A stretch of DNA of 64,000 nucleotides from an uncultured OM182 clade bacterium (GTDB taxonomy: Bacteria; Pseudomonadota; Gammaproteobacteria; Pseudomonadales; Azotimanducaceae). Below are positions 54,117 through 62,939 of the stretch, in pieces. The position numbers and the translations under genes were made by a program. Each line of letters starts with the position of its first letter. Position 1 is the first letter of the stretch. The stretch covers positions 1-64,000 of the forward strand of contig CAJJAA010000016.1 of assembly GCA_905182025.1 (NCBI GenBank), given 5' to 3'. The notes beneath the pieces were generated by a model that was not told the origin of the DNA, did no database searches, and saw nothing but the letters and a program-made list of their open reading frames with translations.

Positions 54117-54929
54117 TTAGTATTCTTGTTTGACGATATAAAGCGGTCTGGATTTGGTTTCCAAGTAAATACGTCCGATATATTCGCCCAATATGCCCAG
54201 TCCAATGAGCTGAATACCTCCGAGGAATAGTGTGACCGTGAGTAGTGATGCGTAGCCAGGAAGGTCGATACCATAGATGATGGTGCGCAGAACAATGAGC
54301 GAGCCGTAAATAAACGCAAGGGTTGAAATGATGGCGCCGATGTAGGACCAAACTCTTAGAGGCAATGTACTGAATCCAGTGATACCCTCGATGGCCAAAT
54401 TCCACAGCTTCCATGTACTGAAGGTTGTTTCTCCGGCAATTCGTTGTTGTCGCTCATAGCTCACCTCCGTGGTTTTGAAACCTACCCAGGCAAATAAGCC
54501 TTTCATGAAGCGTTGTTTCTCCGGCAGTTGCTTGATTGCATCAACGACTTTACGGTCAAGTAACCTGAAATCACCGACATTCTCCGGAATAGGCGTGTGG
54601 GCAATTTTGTTGTGAAATTTATAAAACCAATTTGCAGAGGCGCGTTTCGTGACGGTGTCCTGACTACGGTCAACCCTTTTAGGCAGTACCACTTCATAGC
54701 CACTTCGCCAGAGTTCTACCATTTGAGGAATGAGTTCAGGCGGGTCTTGCAGGTCAACATCAATAGGGATAACGGCGTCACCACGGGCATGATCTAAGCC
54801 AGCGGTAAGGGCTGCTTCTTTACCAAAATTTCGAGAGAAATCGATTATCTTTATCGTGGGTGTTTTTTTCTGTCTTTCGATAAGTATTGACAGGGTCTCA
54901 TCGGTACTGCCATCGTTTATGAACAGCAA
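54117..54929 (-). CDS. Glycosyltransferase family 2, GtrB/DPM1-like, N-terminus out of frame
   Basis: The intact 270-codon frame begins LLFINDGSTDETL and contains DVDLQDPPELIP (metal/nucleotide-binding DxD region), RASANWFYKF and two C-terminal membrane helices (IGAIISTLAFIYGSLIVL, LLTVTLFLGGIQLIGLG). These are polyprenyl-phosphate glucosyltransferases that load sugars on lipid carriers for O-antigen or glycan modification. The first 40 residues lie upstream in two other frames, so a functional enzyme needs repair or recoding. The start shown is the first in-frame codon. Confidence 0.8.
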   Translation of the reverse strand: MLFINDGSTDETLSILIERQKKTPTIKIIDFSRNFGKEAALTAGLDHARGDAVIPIDVDLQDPPELIPQMVELWRSGYEVVLPKRVDRSQDTVTKRASANWFYKFHNKIAHTPIPENVGDFRLLDRKVVDAIKQLPEKQRFMKGLFAWVGFKTTEVSYERQQRIAGETTFSTWKLWNLAIEGITGFSTLPLRVWSYIGAIISTLAFIYGSLIVLRTIIYGIDLPGYASLLTVTLFLGGIQLIGLGILGEYIGRIYLETKSRPLYIVKQEY

Positions 54930-55041
54930 CTCGTAGTCGTCATTCAGTTCGAAGCCATGACGTTGGTAATCGCATCGATGAACGTATCAATGACTGCAGC
55001 TCATCGTTAAACACTGGACAGACAATCGACATCATAATCAT
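54930..55041 (-). pseudogene. Out-of-frame 5' part of the GT2 gene
   Basis: Upstream of the intact frame, the expected N-terminus is readable in pieces: MMSIVCPVFNDE from ATG 55032/55035, then in another frame AAVIDTFIDAITNVMAS, then in the third HGFELNDDYEL joining LLFINDG. At least two indels separate them. This is consistent with a gene interrupted by two frameshifts. Confidence 0.75.
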
Positions 55042-55355
55042 CAGCAAACTAGTGGTTTCAGCTATTCTGCACGCTGTATAGATTGAGAACAGGCCCTCGA
55101 TACAGTCGCCTTAGGTTTGTCGATCGTTGTCACTGCTAATGAGATATGTTGGTCACGATCGGCGCTAGCGTTAATCCAGCGGTGACAATCATCGAGTAGT
55201 ATCATCGCTAATCAAGCAACGTTAACAATCTGCCTCAGTCGCGTGCTATCTTGAGCAACGCCTCAATAGCTTGAGTGCGAGGTAACTAGTAGGGCACGTC
55301 GACGAAGAGTCGACTTGCTCATGGCGAGAAACCTATCGCGTTAAAAGGAAAATTC
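55042..55355. other. Divergent intergenic region
   Basis: A 314-bp gap between the GT2 gene (minus) and the aldo/keto reductase gene (plus). No gene supported. Confidence 0.3.
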
Positions 55356-56276
55356 ATGCAAGACAATATCATTCAAAAGACGCCATTTGGCAATACCGGT
55401 CATTTGAGCGCGCGGATTATCTTTGGCGCTGCTGCATTAGGAGGGATGCGGCAGGATAAAGCTGATTCTGTACTTGAAATGATTACTAAACGTGGTTTGA
55501 ATCATTTTGACTGCGCTGCGAGTTATGGCGACGCCGAATTAAGATTGGCGCCATACCTGCAGGATCACAGAAACGACGTTTTTCTGGCAACCAAAACAGG
55601 TGACAGGACCCGTGATCTTGCATGGAAGAGTATCGAAAATTCGCTTGAGAGAATGCAGGTAGATCAAATTGACCTTATACAGCTACATAATCTCACACAC
55701 GATGAAGATTGGGATGTCGCCATGGGCGAGCAGGGTGCACTAAAAGCTGCGATCGAGGCAAAAGAACAAGGCTTGGTAAAGTTTATTGGTGTTACGGGTC
55801 ATGGCACCAGAACCGCTGAGATGCATTTAAGAAGCTTAGGTTCCTTTGAATTTGACTCGGTCCTACTTCCCTATAGTTATGCGTCACTTCTTGACGAACG
55901 TTACGAGAAAGAGTTTGAAACGCTTTATGCGTTGTCTAAGGAGAAGGGTTTTGCCATCCAAACCATTAAATCGATTGCTAAAAGACGATGGCGTGATGAA
56001 GACCCCAGCCCGAAATTCAGCTGGTACGAACCCTTGAGAGACAAAGATGCCATTGCGAGAGCCGTTCAACTGGTCTTTAGTCGGCCAGGTCTGTTTCTAA
56101 ATTCTTCCAGTGACGCCACATTGTTGCCGTTGATACTTGATGCGGCAGAGCAATGCACTAACGAGGAGATGGGATTAGCTGAGCGAAACAATTTGTTATC
56201 TGAAATAGCTAAAGATGTTGCAGCTAACGATATTGAGCCGCTGTTTACCCGCGGTGTTCAAGACGATGTTCTTTAG
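55356..56276 (+). CDS. Aldo/keto reductase
   Basis: A 306-residue TIM-barrel oxidoreductase. It shows PFGNTGHLSARIIFGAAALGG, FDCAASYGDAELRLA (D and Y of the tetrad), TKTGDRT (K) and LIQLHNLTHDEDWD (H). The NADPH-binding end is less typical. The ferredoxin-like cysteines of the other AKR (59052) are absent. It ends 37 bp from the larB stop, convergent with the lar operon; whether this is functional or chance is open. Confidence 0.9.
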   Translation: MQDNIIQKTPFGNTGHLSARIIFGAAALGGMRQDKADSVLEMITKRGLNHFDCAASYGDAELRLAPYLQDHRNDVFLATKTGDRTRDLAWKSIENSLERMQVDQIDLIQLHNLTHDEDWDVAMGEQGALKAAIEAKEQGLVKFIGVTGHGTRTAEMHLRSLGSFEFDSVLLPYSYASLLDERYEKEFETLYALSKEKGFAIQTIKSIAKRRWRDEDPSPKFSWYEPLRDKDAIARAVQLVFSRPGLFLNSSSDATLLPLILDAAEQCTNEEMGLAERNNLLSEIAKDVAANDIEPLFTRGVQDDVL

Positions 56277-56313
56277 ATAGCCATTGATACAGCGTTAAAT
56301 TTCTGCAGACTAA

Positions 56314-57009
56314 TTAAGCGCGATTTATTTGGTTAAGGATACGCAGTGCTGCGCAAGCGGCACCATAACCATTGTCGATATTTACGACTGTCAAGCCAGG
56401 TGCGCAACTGACAAGCAATGATTGCAGTGCTGTCTCGCCACCCTTAACCATGCCATAGCCAACACTGGTCGGCACAGCGATGATGGCGGAGCCAATAAGG
56501 CCACCGAGTACAGTTGGTAGCGCGGCGTCCATGCCAGCAATGCAGATTACAACTTTGCGGGTTTTGATTTCTTCGACACGGTCCATCAAGCGCCAAAGGC
56601 CTGCTACACCGACGTCGTTTATTGTCAGCAGTGGCTGTTGATAGTATTCGAGCGTTCGTATGACTTCGCGGGCGACAGGTAAGTCTGATGTGCCACCGGT
56701 TATCACCGCCAAATCATCTATACTCGCGTTGACTGAACTCGTTAAGAGTTCAGCTTGGCTGATAGATGTGCGGGAAATAGGGTCGTAATCGAGTAGCCCG
56801 GGGAAACGTGCTTCGATTGCTAGCCAAGCGTCTTGCGCGAGCCGAGTAAAGAGCATCGGCTTTTCCTGAGCATGTAGTCGATCAGCAATGGAAAGCAGTT
56901 GATCAACAGACTTACCCTCACAGAATATTGCCTCCGCAAGTCCTGTTCTATTTTCGCGGTTTAGATCCAATAATATTTCTGAATCAATATCTCGGGTATG
57001 ACTAGTCAA
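56314..57009 (-). CDS. larB: Nickel-pincer cofactor synthesis protein LarB
   Basis: A 231-residue enzyme (TTG start 57009, 8-bp overlap with larE; GGAG upstream) that carboxylates and hydrolyses nicotinic acid adenine dinucleotide, the first step of the nickel-pincer nucleotide. The C-terminal half is PurE-like: TGGTSDLPVAREVIRTLEYY, VVICIAGMDAALPTVLGGL, PTSVGYGMVKGGETALQSLL and VNIDNGYGAACAAL. DLNRENRTGLAEAIFCEGKS is the typical N-terminus. Last gene of the larC-larE-larB operon. Confidence 0.93.
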   Translation of the reverse strand: MTSHTRDIDSEILLDLNRENRTGLAEAIFCEGKSVDQLLSIADRLHAQEKPMLFTRLAQDAWLAIEARFPGLLDYDPISRTSISQAELLTSSVNASIDDLAVITGGTSDLPVAREVIRTLEYYQQPLLTINDVGVAGLWRLMDRVEEIKTRKVVICIAGMDAALPTVLGGLIGSAIIAVPTSVGYGMVKGGETALQSLLVSCAPGLTVVNIDNGYGAACAALRILNQINRA

Positions 57010-57829
57010 TGCTGAGAGTCTCCACAAGAAAAGCGCTGCCGCGCTGATAGGGCTCGATGGTTATCGACGCTGCGTAGCTGGAAAAGCCCTTTTCACCAAA
57101 CTTTTCGGCAACAACTCGGGTTGCCTCAAGCGCGTAGTCTGCCGTCGAACTAATGGTTTCATTCGTTTCGACTTCGACTGCGACACCATTTTTGCGGATC
57201 CGACAGCGAACACCTTTTATGGGTAGATAAAGTTGTAGTGTCTCCCATAGGGTTTCTTCAACTTCATTAATAACGGGTAGTAGTTCAGCATTAATTGATA
57301 TGCCGGTTTCTATGCGACTTGATAAACACGGCGAAGCAGGTAAATCATGCAGGTCATCGAGTTGTAGGTGTTTTGCGATTTGACGTAATGTATTTTTATC
57401 GATGTCTGTTTCAACGTAAGGATGCTTCACCTGATGTTCACTCGCTGCTGTGAGGCCTGGACGATAGTCACCCAGATCATCCATATTCGTGCCAGATAAC
57501 ACCAGATGCGTCGTGTGGCTGGTCACCCCGTCGTACAGATTTGTTTTGCAAAAATAGCAACGGTTTGCGGGGTTAGCGAGGTACTCAGGGTCATTGATTT
57601 CACCAGCATCAATAATATTTAGGTTCCAGCCTTCCTGTTCCGCGTATTGGCGCACCCGCGCAGTTGCTTGGTTCGGTACAGCAGGGGAAATTGCATGATA
57701 GATATGCGTGGCCGGATTCGCGCGATGTGCGACAACCGCTAACGTCATGCTATCGACACCACCACTGACGGCGACGGCAATAGGACCGAGTTGGGCGAGA
57801 TAGGTTTGAAGCTCTTCGAGTTTTTTCAT
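57002..57829 (-). CDS. larE: Nickel-pincer cofactor synthesis protein LarE
   Basis: A 275-residue ATP-dependent sulfur transferase that converts the two carboxylates of the precursor to thiocarboxylates. The PP-loop SGGVDS is at residues 22-27. C168 (ASPCLSSR) matches the sacrificial cysteine position of L. plantarum LarE, and the extra CYFC pair (C91, C94) suggests the variant in which three cysteines hold a [4Fe-4S] cluster that relays sulfur, as shown in T. maritima. Coupled to larC by an ATGA overlap. Confidence 0.95.
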   Translation of the reverse strand: MKKLEELQTYLAQLGPIAVAVSGGVDSMTLAVVAHRANPATHIYHAISPAVPNQATARVRQYAEQEGWNLNIIDAGEINDPEYLANPANRCYFCKTNLYDGVTSHTTHLVLSGTNMDDLGDYRPGLTAASEHQVKHPYVETDIDKNTLRQIAKHLQLDDLHDLPASPCLSSRIETGISINAELLPVINEVEETLWETLQLYLPIKGVRCRIRKNGVAVEVETNETISSTADYALEATRVVAEKFGEKGFSSYAASITIEPYQRGSAFLVETLSID

Positions 57830-59049
57830 TCTTCGCTCTGTTCCTGCGCTTGGCGTTCAATGGATTGTCGCAGTTTACGTTGTTCTTGTAGTGTCTGCAT
57901 GTCCCGCAAGTCATCCATCTCGGCTTTGACGGTATTACCGCCAGGGCGCTGAGCTGCTTTAGATTGATACCCGATGCCCTCAATGGTCGTTTCAACGGGT
58001 CTGCGATGAAGAATGACGCGCTTGGTTTCGGATTGTCTGACACCCAAAGTCGTTGTTAACCTAAAACACAATTGCAGTACCGTTTCTGCTTTTTCTGGCT
58101 GACATAGTACTCGCAGACTGGTTGCCATACGATTCTTCTTGCCGAATACGGCGTACTGCAGTACATCGATGACGGCGGCATCCTGCTGAAGGGTATCAAC
58201 AGCATGGGCAATTTCCTCCGGTGTTTGATCATCTAACTCAAATTCCAGCATCTGAATGGCGTCGGTTGTCCAATTTTGTAAGTCTTCATCGATCACGGAG
58301 GCCTGTGCAGAATCAAAATGTAATAGTCGCAGCACATTGGATATACCGGGGAATCTCTTCGTTCCAAAACCAAAACCTTGGTTGATTAGGTTGCCTTTAC
58401 TTTTCTGCCTGTGTTTTGGTTTACCCATGTCGGCAGACAGATACTTGAGGATCGCGGCGCCAGTGGGGGTGATTCGCTCGCCGCTGATACCATCATCAAC
58501 AAATTGGAAATCTTTCAATATCAGCGCAGTTGCTGGTGCTGGCACTGGCAGCATACCGTGTGCAGTTTTTACCTGGCCACCGCCTAAGGGTAAATCAGAA
58601 ATGCTAGTGTCAGTAATGGCCGATTGAGCAATCACAAAGCTGGCACAAATCACGTCTGCAATTGAATCCCAAGCACCAACTTCGTGAAAGGCGACTGACT
58701 CTATGGTCTTGTCATGAATCTCCGCCTCGGCGACAGCAATAATGCGGAAGATCTCTAAACTGATTTCTTTGGTTTTATCGTCAAGCTTTGATTCAGAAAT
58801 AATGCGCTGAATTTCACTGTAGTGTCGATGATGATGACCTGTCGCATCCTTGTCAGCATGCACCTTAAAGTGTGTGCCAGCTAGTGTGCCGTCGTTAAAC
58901 GGGCCGTGTTTCAGGCTGACGAGATCGGGGAAACCGGCGAGTTCGATTTGGCCTTCAAGAAGGGGCCCGTATTCCGGGAATAGGTCCAACATGGCACTAA
59001 TAAACATGTCGCCGGAGATGCCGCCAACTAAATCAAGATGTAGATGCAT
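57826..59049 (-). CDS. larC: Nickel-pincer cofactor nickel insertase LarC
   Basis: A 407-residue CTP-dependent cyclometallase that inserts nickel into the pincer precursor. ATG 59049 is used (MHLHLDLVGGISGDMF); it lies 2 nt after the preceding stop. A histidine-rich segment (HHHRH near residues 58-62) is the expected metal-handling part. In L. plantarum larC is split by a frameshift; here it is a single frame, with the C-terminal domain from about LEFELDDQTPEEI onward. Co-operonic with the Fe-S aldo/keto reductase upstream. Confidence 0.95.
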   Translation of the reverse strand: MHLHLDLVGGISGDMFISAMLDLFPEYGPLLEGQIELAGFPDLVSLKHGPFNDGTLAGTHFKVHADKDATGHHHRHYSEIQRIISESKLDDKTKEISLEIFRIIAVAEAEIHDKTIESVAFHEVGAWDSIADVICASFVIAQSAITDTSISDLPLGGGQVKTAHGMLPVPAPATALILKDFQFVDDGISGERITPTGAAILKYLSADMGKPKHRQKSKGNLINQGFGFGTKRFPGISNVLRLLHFDSAQASVIDEDLQNWTTDAIQMLEFELDDQTPEEIAHAVDTLQQDAAVIDVLQYAVFGKKNRMATSLRVLCQPEKAETVLQLCFRLTTTLGVRQSETKRVILHRRPVETTIEGIGYQSKAAQRPGGNTVKAEMDDLRDMQTLQEQRKLRQSIERQAQEQSEE

Positions 59050-59051
59050 GT

Positions 59052-60299
59052 CTAGCTCAACATTAAATGGGTAGGACCGCACAACTGGGCAATATTAATC
59101 CCATGGGTGCAAGCATCTCTGCAGGGCGCGCCATCGCATGACAGGCAAGCGTTCGCAGAGTCTTCAAGGGCTGCATACTCGGTTTGGGCGAATTCAAGGT
59201 TGCCGTAATCTGTTGCATACATGCGCGTTCTGAGGACATCAGCAATAGGAACGTTGTAGGGGCAGGCACCTTCGCAATCGTTGCAGGCATGTCGACAATA
59301 GGTCATGTCGGTGTTGCGCGCATATTGTTCAAGCAGTTTGAAATCTGCATCGGTGATTTGACGTTCACCTGATGCGGCAACAAATTCATCGATCTTATCT
59401 TTGCTTGTCATCGATATGATTGTTGCATCCACATTATCGTTCGACAGCGCCCATTTAAAGGCAGCCTGCGAATAGGTTGCACCGTCTTTTTCGAACACAC
59501 GCATATCGTTTAGACGTGCGCCCCTAAGCACTTTCATTGCTATAACGCCAACATCTTTCGTTTTTGCCTTCGCCATGATGCGTGGTAGTTCAGGCTGATT
59601 GGCGACCCAGTCAAACGACTTTACAAAGCGTTCATAGAAGGAGGGGTCTTGGCCAAAGTTATGACCGAGTAGAAGCACATCAACCAAATCGTTATCCAGT
59701 GCGTAGTCACAACATTCAACAAGGTTGCCTGCATGTCCAGAGATACCTGTATAGCTAATCTTTCCCTGTGCTTTGGCCTTGGCGGCGAATTCAAACCACT
59801 GTTCATTTTGTAGGCGACTGATATCGTTGACAGCGTGATTGAAAAATATTTCGACATGATCGGTTTGCAGCCGTACCAAACTTTCTTCAAGGGACTGCAT
59901 CATGGTGTTTTGGTTTGTTAAATCACCGGCATGCATCTTGGTGGCGATATAGACTTGATCACGCTTACCTTTTAAGGCGTTGCCCAGCACAATCTCAGAC
60001 TGCTGTTTTGAGTAACTCTCTGCGGTATCAAAGTAATTTACGCCTCGGGCCAGTGCATGCTCAACCAAATATTCCTCGCCGGGGTTTAACTGGCTAGAAC
60101 CGAAGGATATATCTGAAATTCTCAGCTCTGTTCGACCCAAGCGCACATATGTTTTGATACCGGTGTTATTGGAGGCTTCTGCAGCGGGGGCTGTAGCGGT
60201 CGAATCAGCAGCAATAGTGCCACTGAGCGGCAGGCCCGAGGCAATACCTGTGACAGCGCCGATTTTTAAGAAGGATCTGCGGTCGATGGGGTTCTTCAT
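59052..60299 (-). CDS. Tat-exported aldo/keto reductase with ferredoxin-like cysteine motifs
   Basis: A 415-residue protein; ATG 60299 follows CGGAG, an upstream in-frame GTG does not. IDRRSFLKIGAVTGIASGLPL is a twin-arginine signal. The barrel shows NYFDTAESY (D, Y), KMHAG (K) and FFNHAV (H). The last 70 residues add CRHACNDCEGACPYNVP and CLSCDGAPCRDAC, ferredoxin-like cysteine clusters suggesting one or two [4Fe-4S] centres. Thus it is probably a periplasmic, Fe-S-linked reductase or dehydrogenase. First gene of the operon with larC, larE and larB. Confidence 0.9.
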   Translation of the reverse strand: MKNPIDRRSFLKIGAVTGIASGLPLSGTIAADSTATAPAAEASNNTGIKTYVRLGRTELRISDISFGSSQLNPGEEYLVEHALARGVNYFDTAESYSKQQSEIVLGNALKGKRDQVYIATKMHAGDLTNQNTMMQSLEESLVRLQTDHVEIFFNHAVNDISRLQNEQWFEFAAKAKAQGKISYTGISGHAGNLVECCDYALDNDLVDVLLLGHNFGQDPSFYERFVKSFDWVANQPELPRIMAKAKTKDVGVIAMKVLRGARLNDMRVFEKDGATYSQAAFKWALSNDNVDATIISMTSKDKIDEFVAASGERQITDADFKLLEQYARNTDMTYCRHACNDCEGACPYNVPIADVLRTRMYATDYGNLEFAQTEYAALEDSANACLSCDGAPCRDACTHGINIAQLCGPTHLMLS

Positions 60300-60492
60300 G
60301 GCAATCTCCGAGGTTTCCGTCACGGTTCAACAGCAGCAAATCTAGCCTAACAAGCGCGGTGTGTAAAACGAATTAGATCGAACAAACGGTAGGTGAGCTC
60401 AGTAAATGTCTAATTGTCCAGATTCGAGACAGTCTTGATGGCGCTTGGTCACTCCGCTTAACCATACTGCGAAGTGATTAAGCGCAATAATC

Positions 60493-61713
60493 CTAGGTCT
60501 GAGAGATGATGTTGCTGTCCTTGAGTTTACTTATTGTCTCATTTTCGATGCCAAAGTCAGCGAGTACCTTGTCAGTGTGTTCTCCCAATTTTGGTGAACG
60601 GGACCTTGGACCGACCGAGGTGTTTCGAAAGCGCATCGGGATATTAACAGTGCGATATTCGCCCAACGTTTCATGTTGCAGCGTAGGGAAGAGGCCGATA
60701 TCTTTCGCCTGACTATCCTGTGGAACTTCATGCAGACCCAGTACTGGACCCCAAATCAAGCCAGCGGCATCGAATATGATGCCCCATTCGTCCCGCGACT
60801 TTTCCGATAGTGCTTCATCAACCATTGGCACGAGCGTGTGCATAAGGCGAAAACGACTTCTAACGTCAACAAAACGTTCGTCTTCTAACCATGCCTCCCG
60901 GTTTATGGCTTTACAGAATTTAGGCCAAGCTGAAACCTCCGGCATGTTGAATACAACCCACTTGCCATCACCACAGGGATATCGGTTTGCTGTTGGCAGA
61001 AACAGTTGTTCTCTTGATCGTTGTCTAACCGGGGCATGATCCATCGCGGTGACGGAGTAGTCAGTCGCCTGAGTCCAAACAGCGGTCTCATAAAGTGACG
61101 TTTCGACGACTTGACCTTCGCCTGTTTTCTCGGCAAGCCTTAATGCTGCAAGAATCGCAGCGAGTAATGCGAGGCCAGTCGTGTGATCGCCCTGAGCGGG
61201 TCTAGCCATCGGCACGATGCCGTCCTGACCTTCTCTCATTGAGTCATACAAGCCGGAACGGCCGAAGAAGGCGGTTACGTCATAGCCAGGACGCCAGGCG
61301 TCGGATCCTTCCGTGCCATAGCCCGTTAATGTGGCATGCACAATTTTTGGATTGAATGAAAGGATGGTGTCAGGATCTAGTTTGTATTTTTCCTGTCTGA
61401 CAGCAAGCAGGTTGCATAGAAAAATGTCGGCACTTTCACATAGTTTCTGAACCACCGCGACGCCATCCGTGCTGGTGAGATCAATGCAAATGGATTCCTT
61501 ACCTCGATTGTCGACATCAAATTGAAAGTCATAGGCTTTCATAGCTTCATCTTCGATCTTGGGCGATCGGCCGGTATTGCGCATCGGGTCACCGGTTAAG
61601 GGTTCGACCTTAATCACCCGTGCACCTAAATCAGCCATAATCGCGCCTGCACTCGGTGCAGCCATCCAATTGTCTATTTCTATTACTGTAATTCCGTCTA
61701 ACGGTGCTGGCAC
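60493..61713 (-). CDS. CoA-transferase, CaiB/BaiF (family III)
   Basis: A 406-residue enzyme moving CoA between carboxylic acids. The GTG start follows TTGGAG. The N-terminus LDGITVIEIDNWMAAPSAG ADLGARVIKVEP-type region and the catalytic aspartate near residue 176 (PAQGDHTTGLALL) are clear, with GEGQVVETSLYETA after. It would activate an organic acid for beta-oxidation. It lies 130 bp from a TauD-type dioxygenase gene on the same strand and may share its transcript. Confidence 0.92.
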   Translation of the reverse strand: MPAPLDGITVIEIDNWMAAPSAGAIMADLGARVIKVEPLTGDPMRNTGRSPKIEDEAMKAYDFQFDVDNRGKESICIDLTSTDGVAVVQKLCESADIFLCNLLAVRQEKYKLDPDTILSFNPKIVHATLTGYGTEGSDAWRPGYDVTAFFGRSGLYDSMREGQDGIVPMARPAQGDHTTGLALLAAILAALRLAEKTGEGQVVETSLYETAVWTQATDYSVTAMDHAPVRQRSREQLFLPTANRYPCGDGKWVVFNMPEVSAWPKFCKAINREAWLEDERFVDVRSRFRLMHTLVPMVDEALSEKSRDEWGIIFDAAGLIWGPVLGLHEVPQDSQAKDIGLFPTLQHETLGEYRTVNIPMRFRNTSVGPRSRSPKLGEHTDKVLADFGIENETISKLKDSNIISQT

Positions 61714-61841
61714 AATGGCTCCAATGTATTCTGGTTGGTGTTAATGACGTTCATGGTACGCAATGCTTCGGCGATGGTCAGCAAAAAGTTGTGCGCGAAT
61801 GTTGGTGTATGTACGCGTTTGCAAAAACGATAATTAAAAAA

Positions 61842-62732
61842 CTAATCTACATCAATCAGCTTTTTCGATTTGAGGTACATGTAGAGCTGCCGATCGTGGC
61901 GACTGGTTGCGCTAAGTCTGCCGGGACGAATCCAAGGCTTCCAGGCCGGCTTGTCGCCTTGCGGTTTGTCACCCATGATAGTGACGCGCTGGATGATACG
62001 TTCGCCGACAAAGTCATTCAGCACAAAATGTTGGGTACAACGATTATCCCATATCGCGATAGTGCCTTCGGTCCAGCGGTATCGTACCGTGAATCGCGGA
62101 TTGGCGACCCATTTTGTTAGATAGCCTAAAAGGACATCGCTCTCTGTTGAATTCATCTCGACAAGACGTCGCGTGAAGTGTTCGTTGACATAAAGTGCTT
62201 TCTTACCGGTTTCCGGGTGGATGCGTACAACGGGATGAACCGCCATTTGGTCAGGTCGATTATGGGGGTGAGCATCGTGAAGCGCTGATAGACCATTGCA
62301 AAGATCTTGCATGGGTTCTGAGAGCTCGTCGTAGGCTGCATAAAGGCTAGTCCACATCGTATCACCACCGGTTTCTGGGCATTTCACCATGTTCAAAATT
62401 GACATTAGCGCAGGTTCTTCTTGGAAGGTAATGTCTGTATGCCATTCATCGGCAACGCCGCCCTGTGTCGCTTCAAGTTGGAAGACTTCGGGCGGTAAAA
62501 CAGATTCACTCTTTAGGTTTGGATGTCCTTCGAGCTCGCCAAAATAGCGACCAAAGCTGACATGATCTTCGACAGACATATGCTGGGCTGGGAAGAACAA
62601 CACCATATGATCGAGCAGCAGTGATTTTATTGAGTCGATGTTGTCCGCTGTCATATTCGCTAAACTAAGGCCAGTAACTTCAGCACCAATAGACCCCGCG
62701 AGCTTTTTTACATCCCATTGTGTTGTGGTCAT
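61842..62732 (-). CDS. TauD/TfdA-family Fe(II)/2-oxoglutarate dioxygenase
   Basis: A 296-residue enzyme. Iron ligands H98 and D100 (WHTD) and the late histidine in WDNRCTQH are present, and R for 2-oxoglutarate follows in ERIIQRVTIMG. LDHMVLFFPAQHMSVEDHVSFGRYFGEL is typical. Substrate unknown; it resembles the 1584 enzyme more by motif than by sequence. With the adjacent CoA-transferase and zinc dehydrogenase genes it may belong to one catabolic unit. Confidence 0.92.
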   Translation of the reverse strand: MTTTQWDVKKLAGSIGAEVTGLSLANMTADNIDSIKSLLLDHMVLFFPAQHMSVEDHVSFGRYFGELEGHPNLKSESVLPPEVFQLEATQGGVADEWHTDITFQEEPALMSILNMVKCPETGGDTMWTSLYAAYDELSEPMQDLCNGLSALHDAHPHNRPDQMAVHPVVRIHPETGKKALYVNEHFTRRLVEMNSTESDVLLGYLTKWVANPRFTVRYRWTEGTIAIWDNRCTQHFVLNDFVGERIIQRVTIMGDKPQGDKPAWKPWIRPGRLSATSRHDRQLYMYLKSKKLIDVD

Positions 62733-62939
62733 GGACTTTCTTCCTCAAGATCGAGGTAGAAGGATAAACGATGTTGACGTAGTTCTGTAGTAGGTATAAG
62801 AGAGTCTGATGCTCTAGCATATCTCGACGTTTTCGGTAGAGTGACGAACCAATAATCTTTGGATTGGACGTCGAAATGCCGTTAGCGGCCCAGAGGTAGA
62901 TAATTAAAACTGGCTAATCAATAGCGGCAAGGTAATTTG

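Noticed and set aside
55356-60299. The whole 55-60 kb block as a single new operon
   Set aside because: The plus-strand aldo/keto reductase converges on the lar operon, so it cannot be co-transcribed; only the minus-strand four genes form an operon.
29080-60350. Recurring GTTAGGC/GCCTAAC strings (29084, 31263, 37332, 46143, 60344) as cassette boundaries
   Set aside because: None has a matching complementary partner at attC distance. They may be chance or shared promoter sequence.
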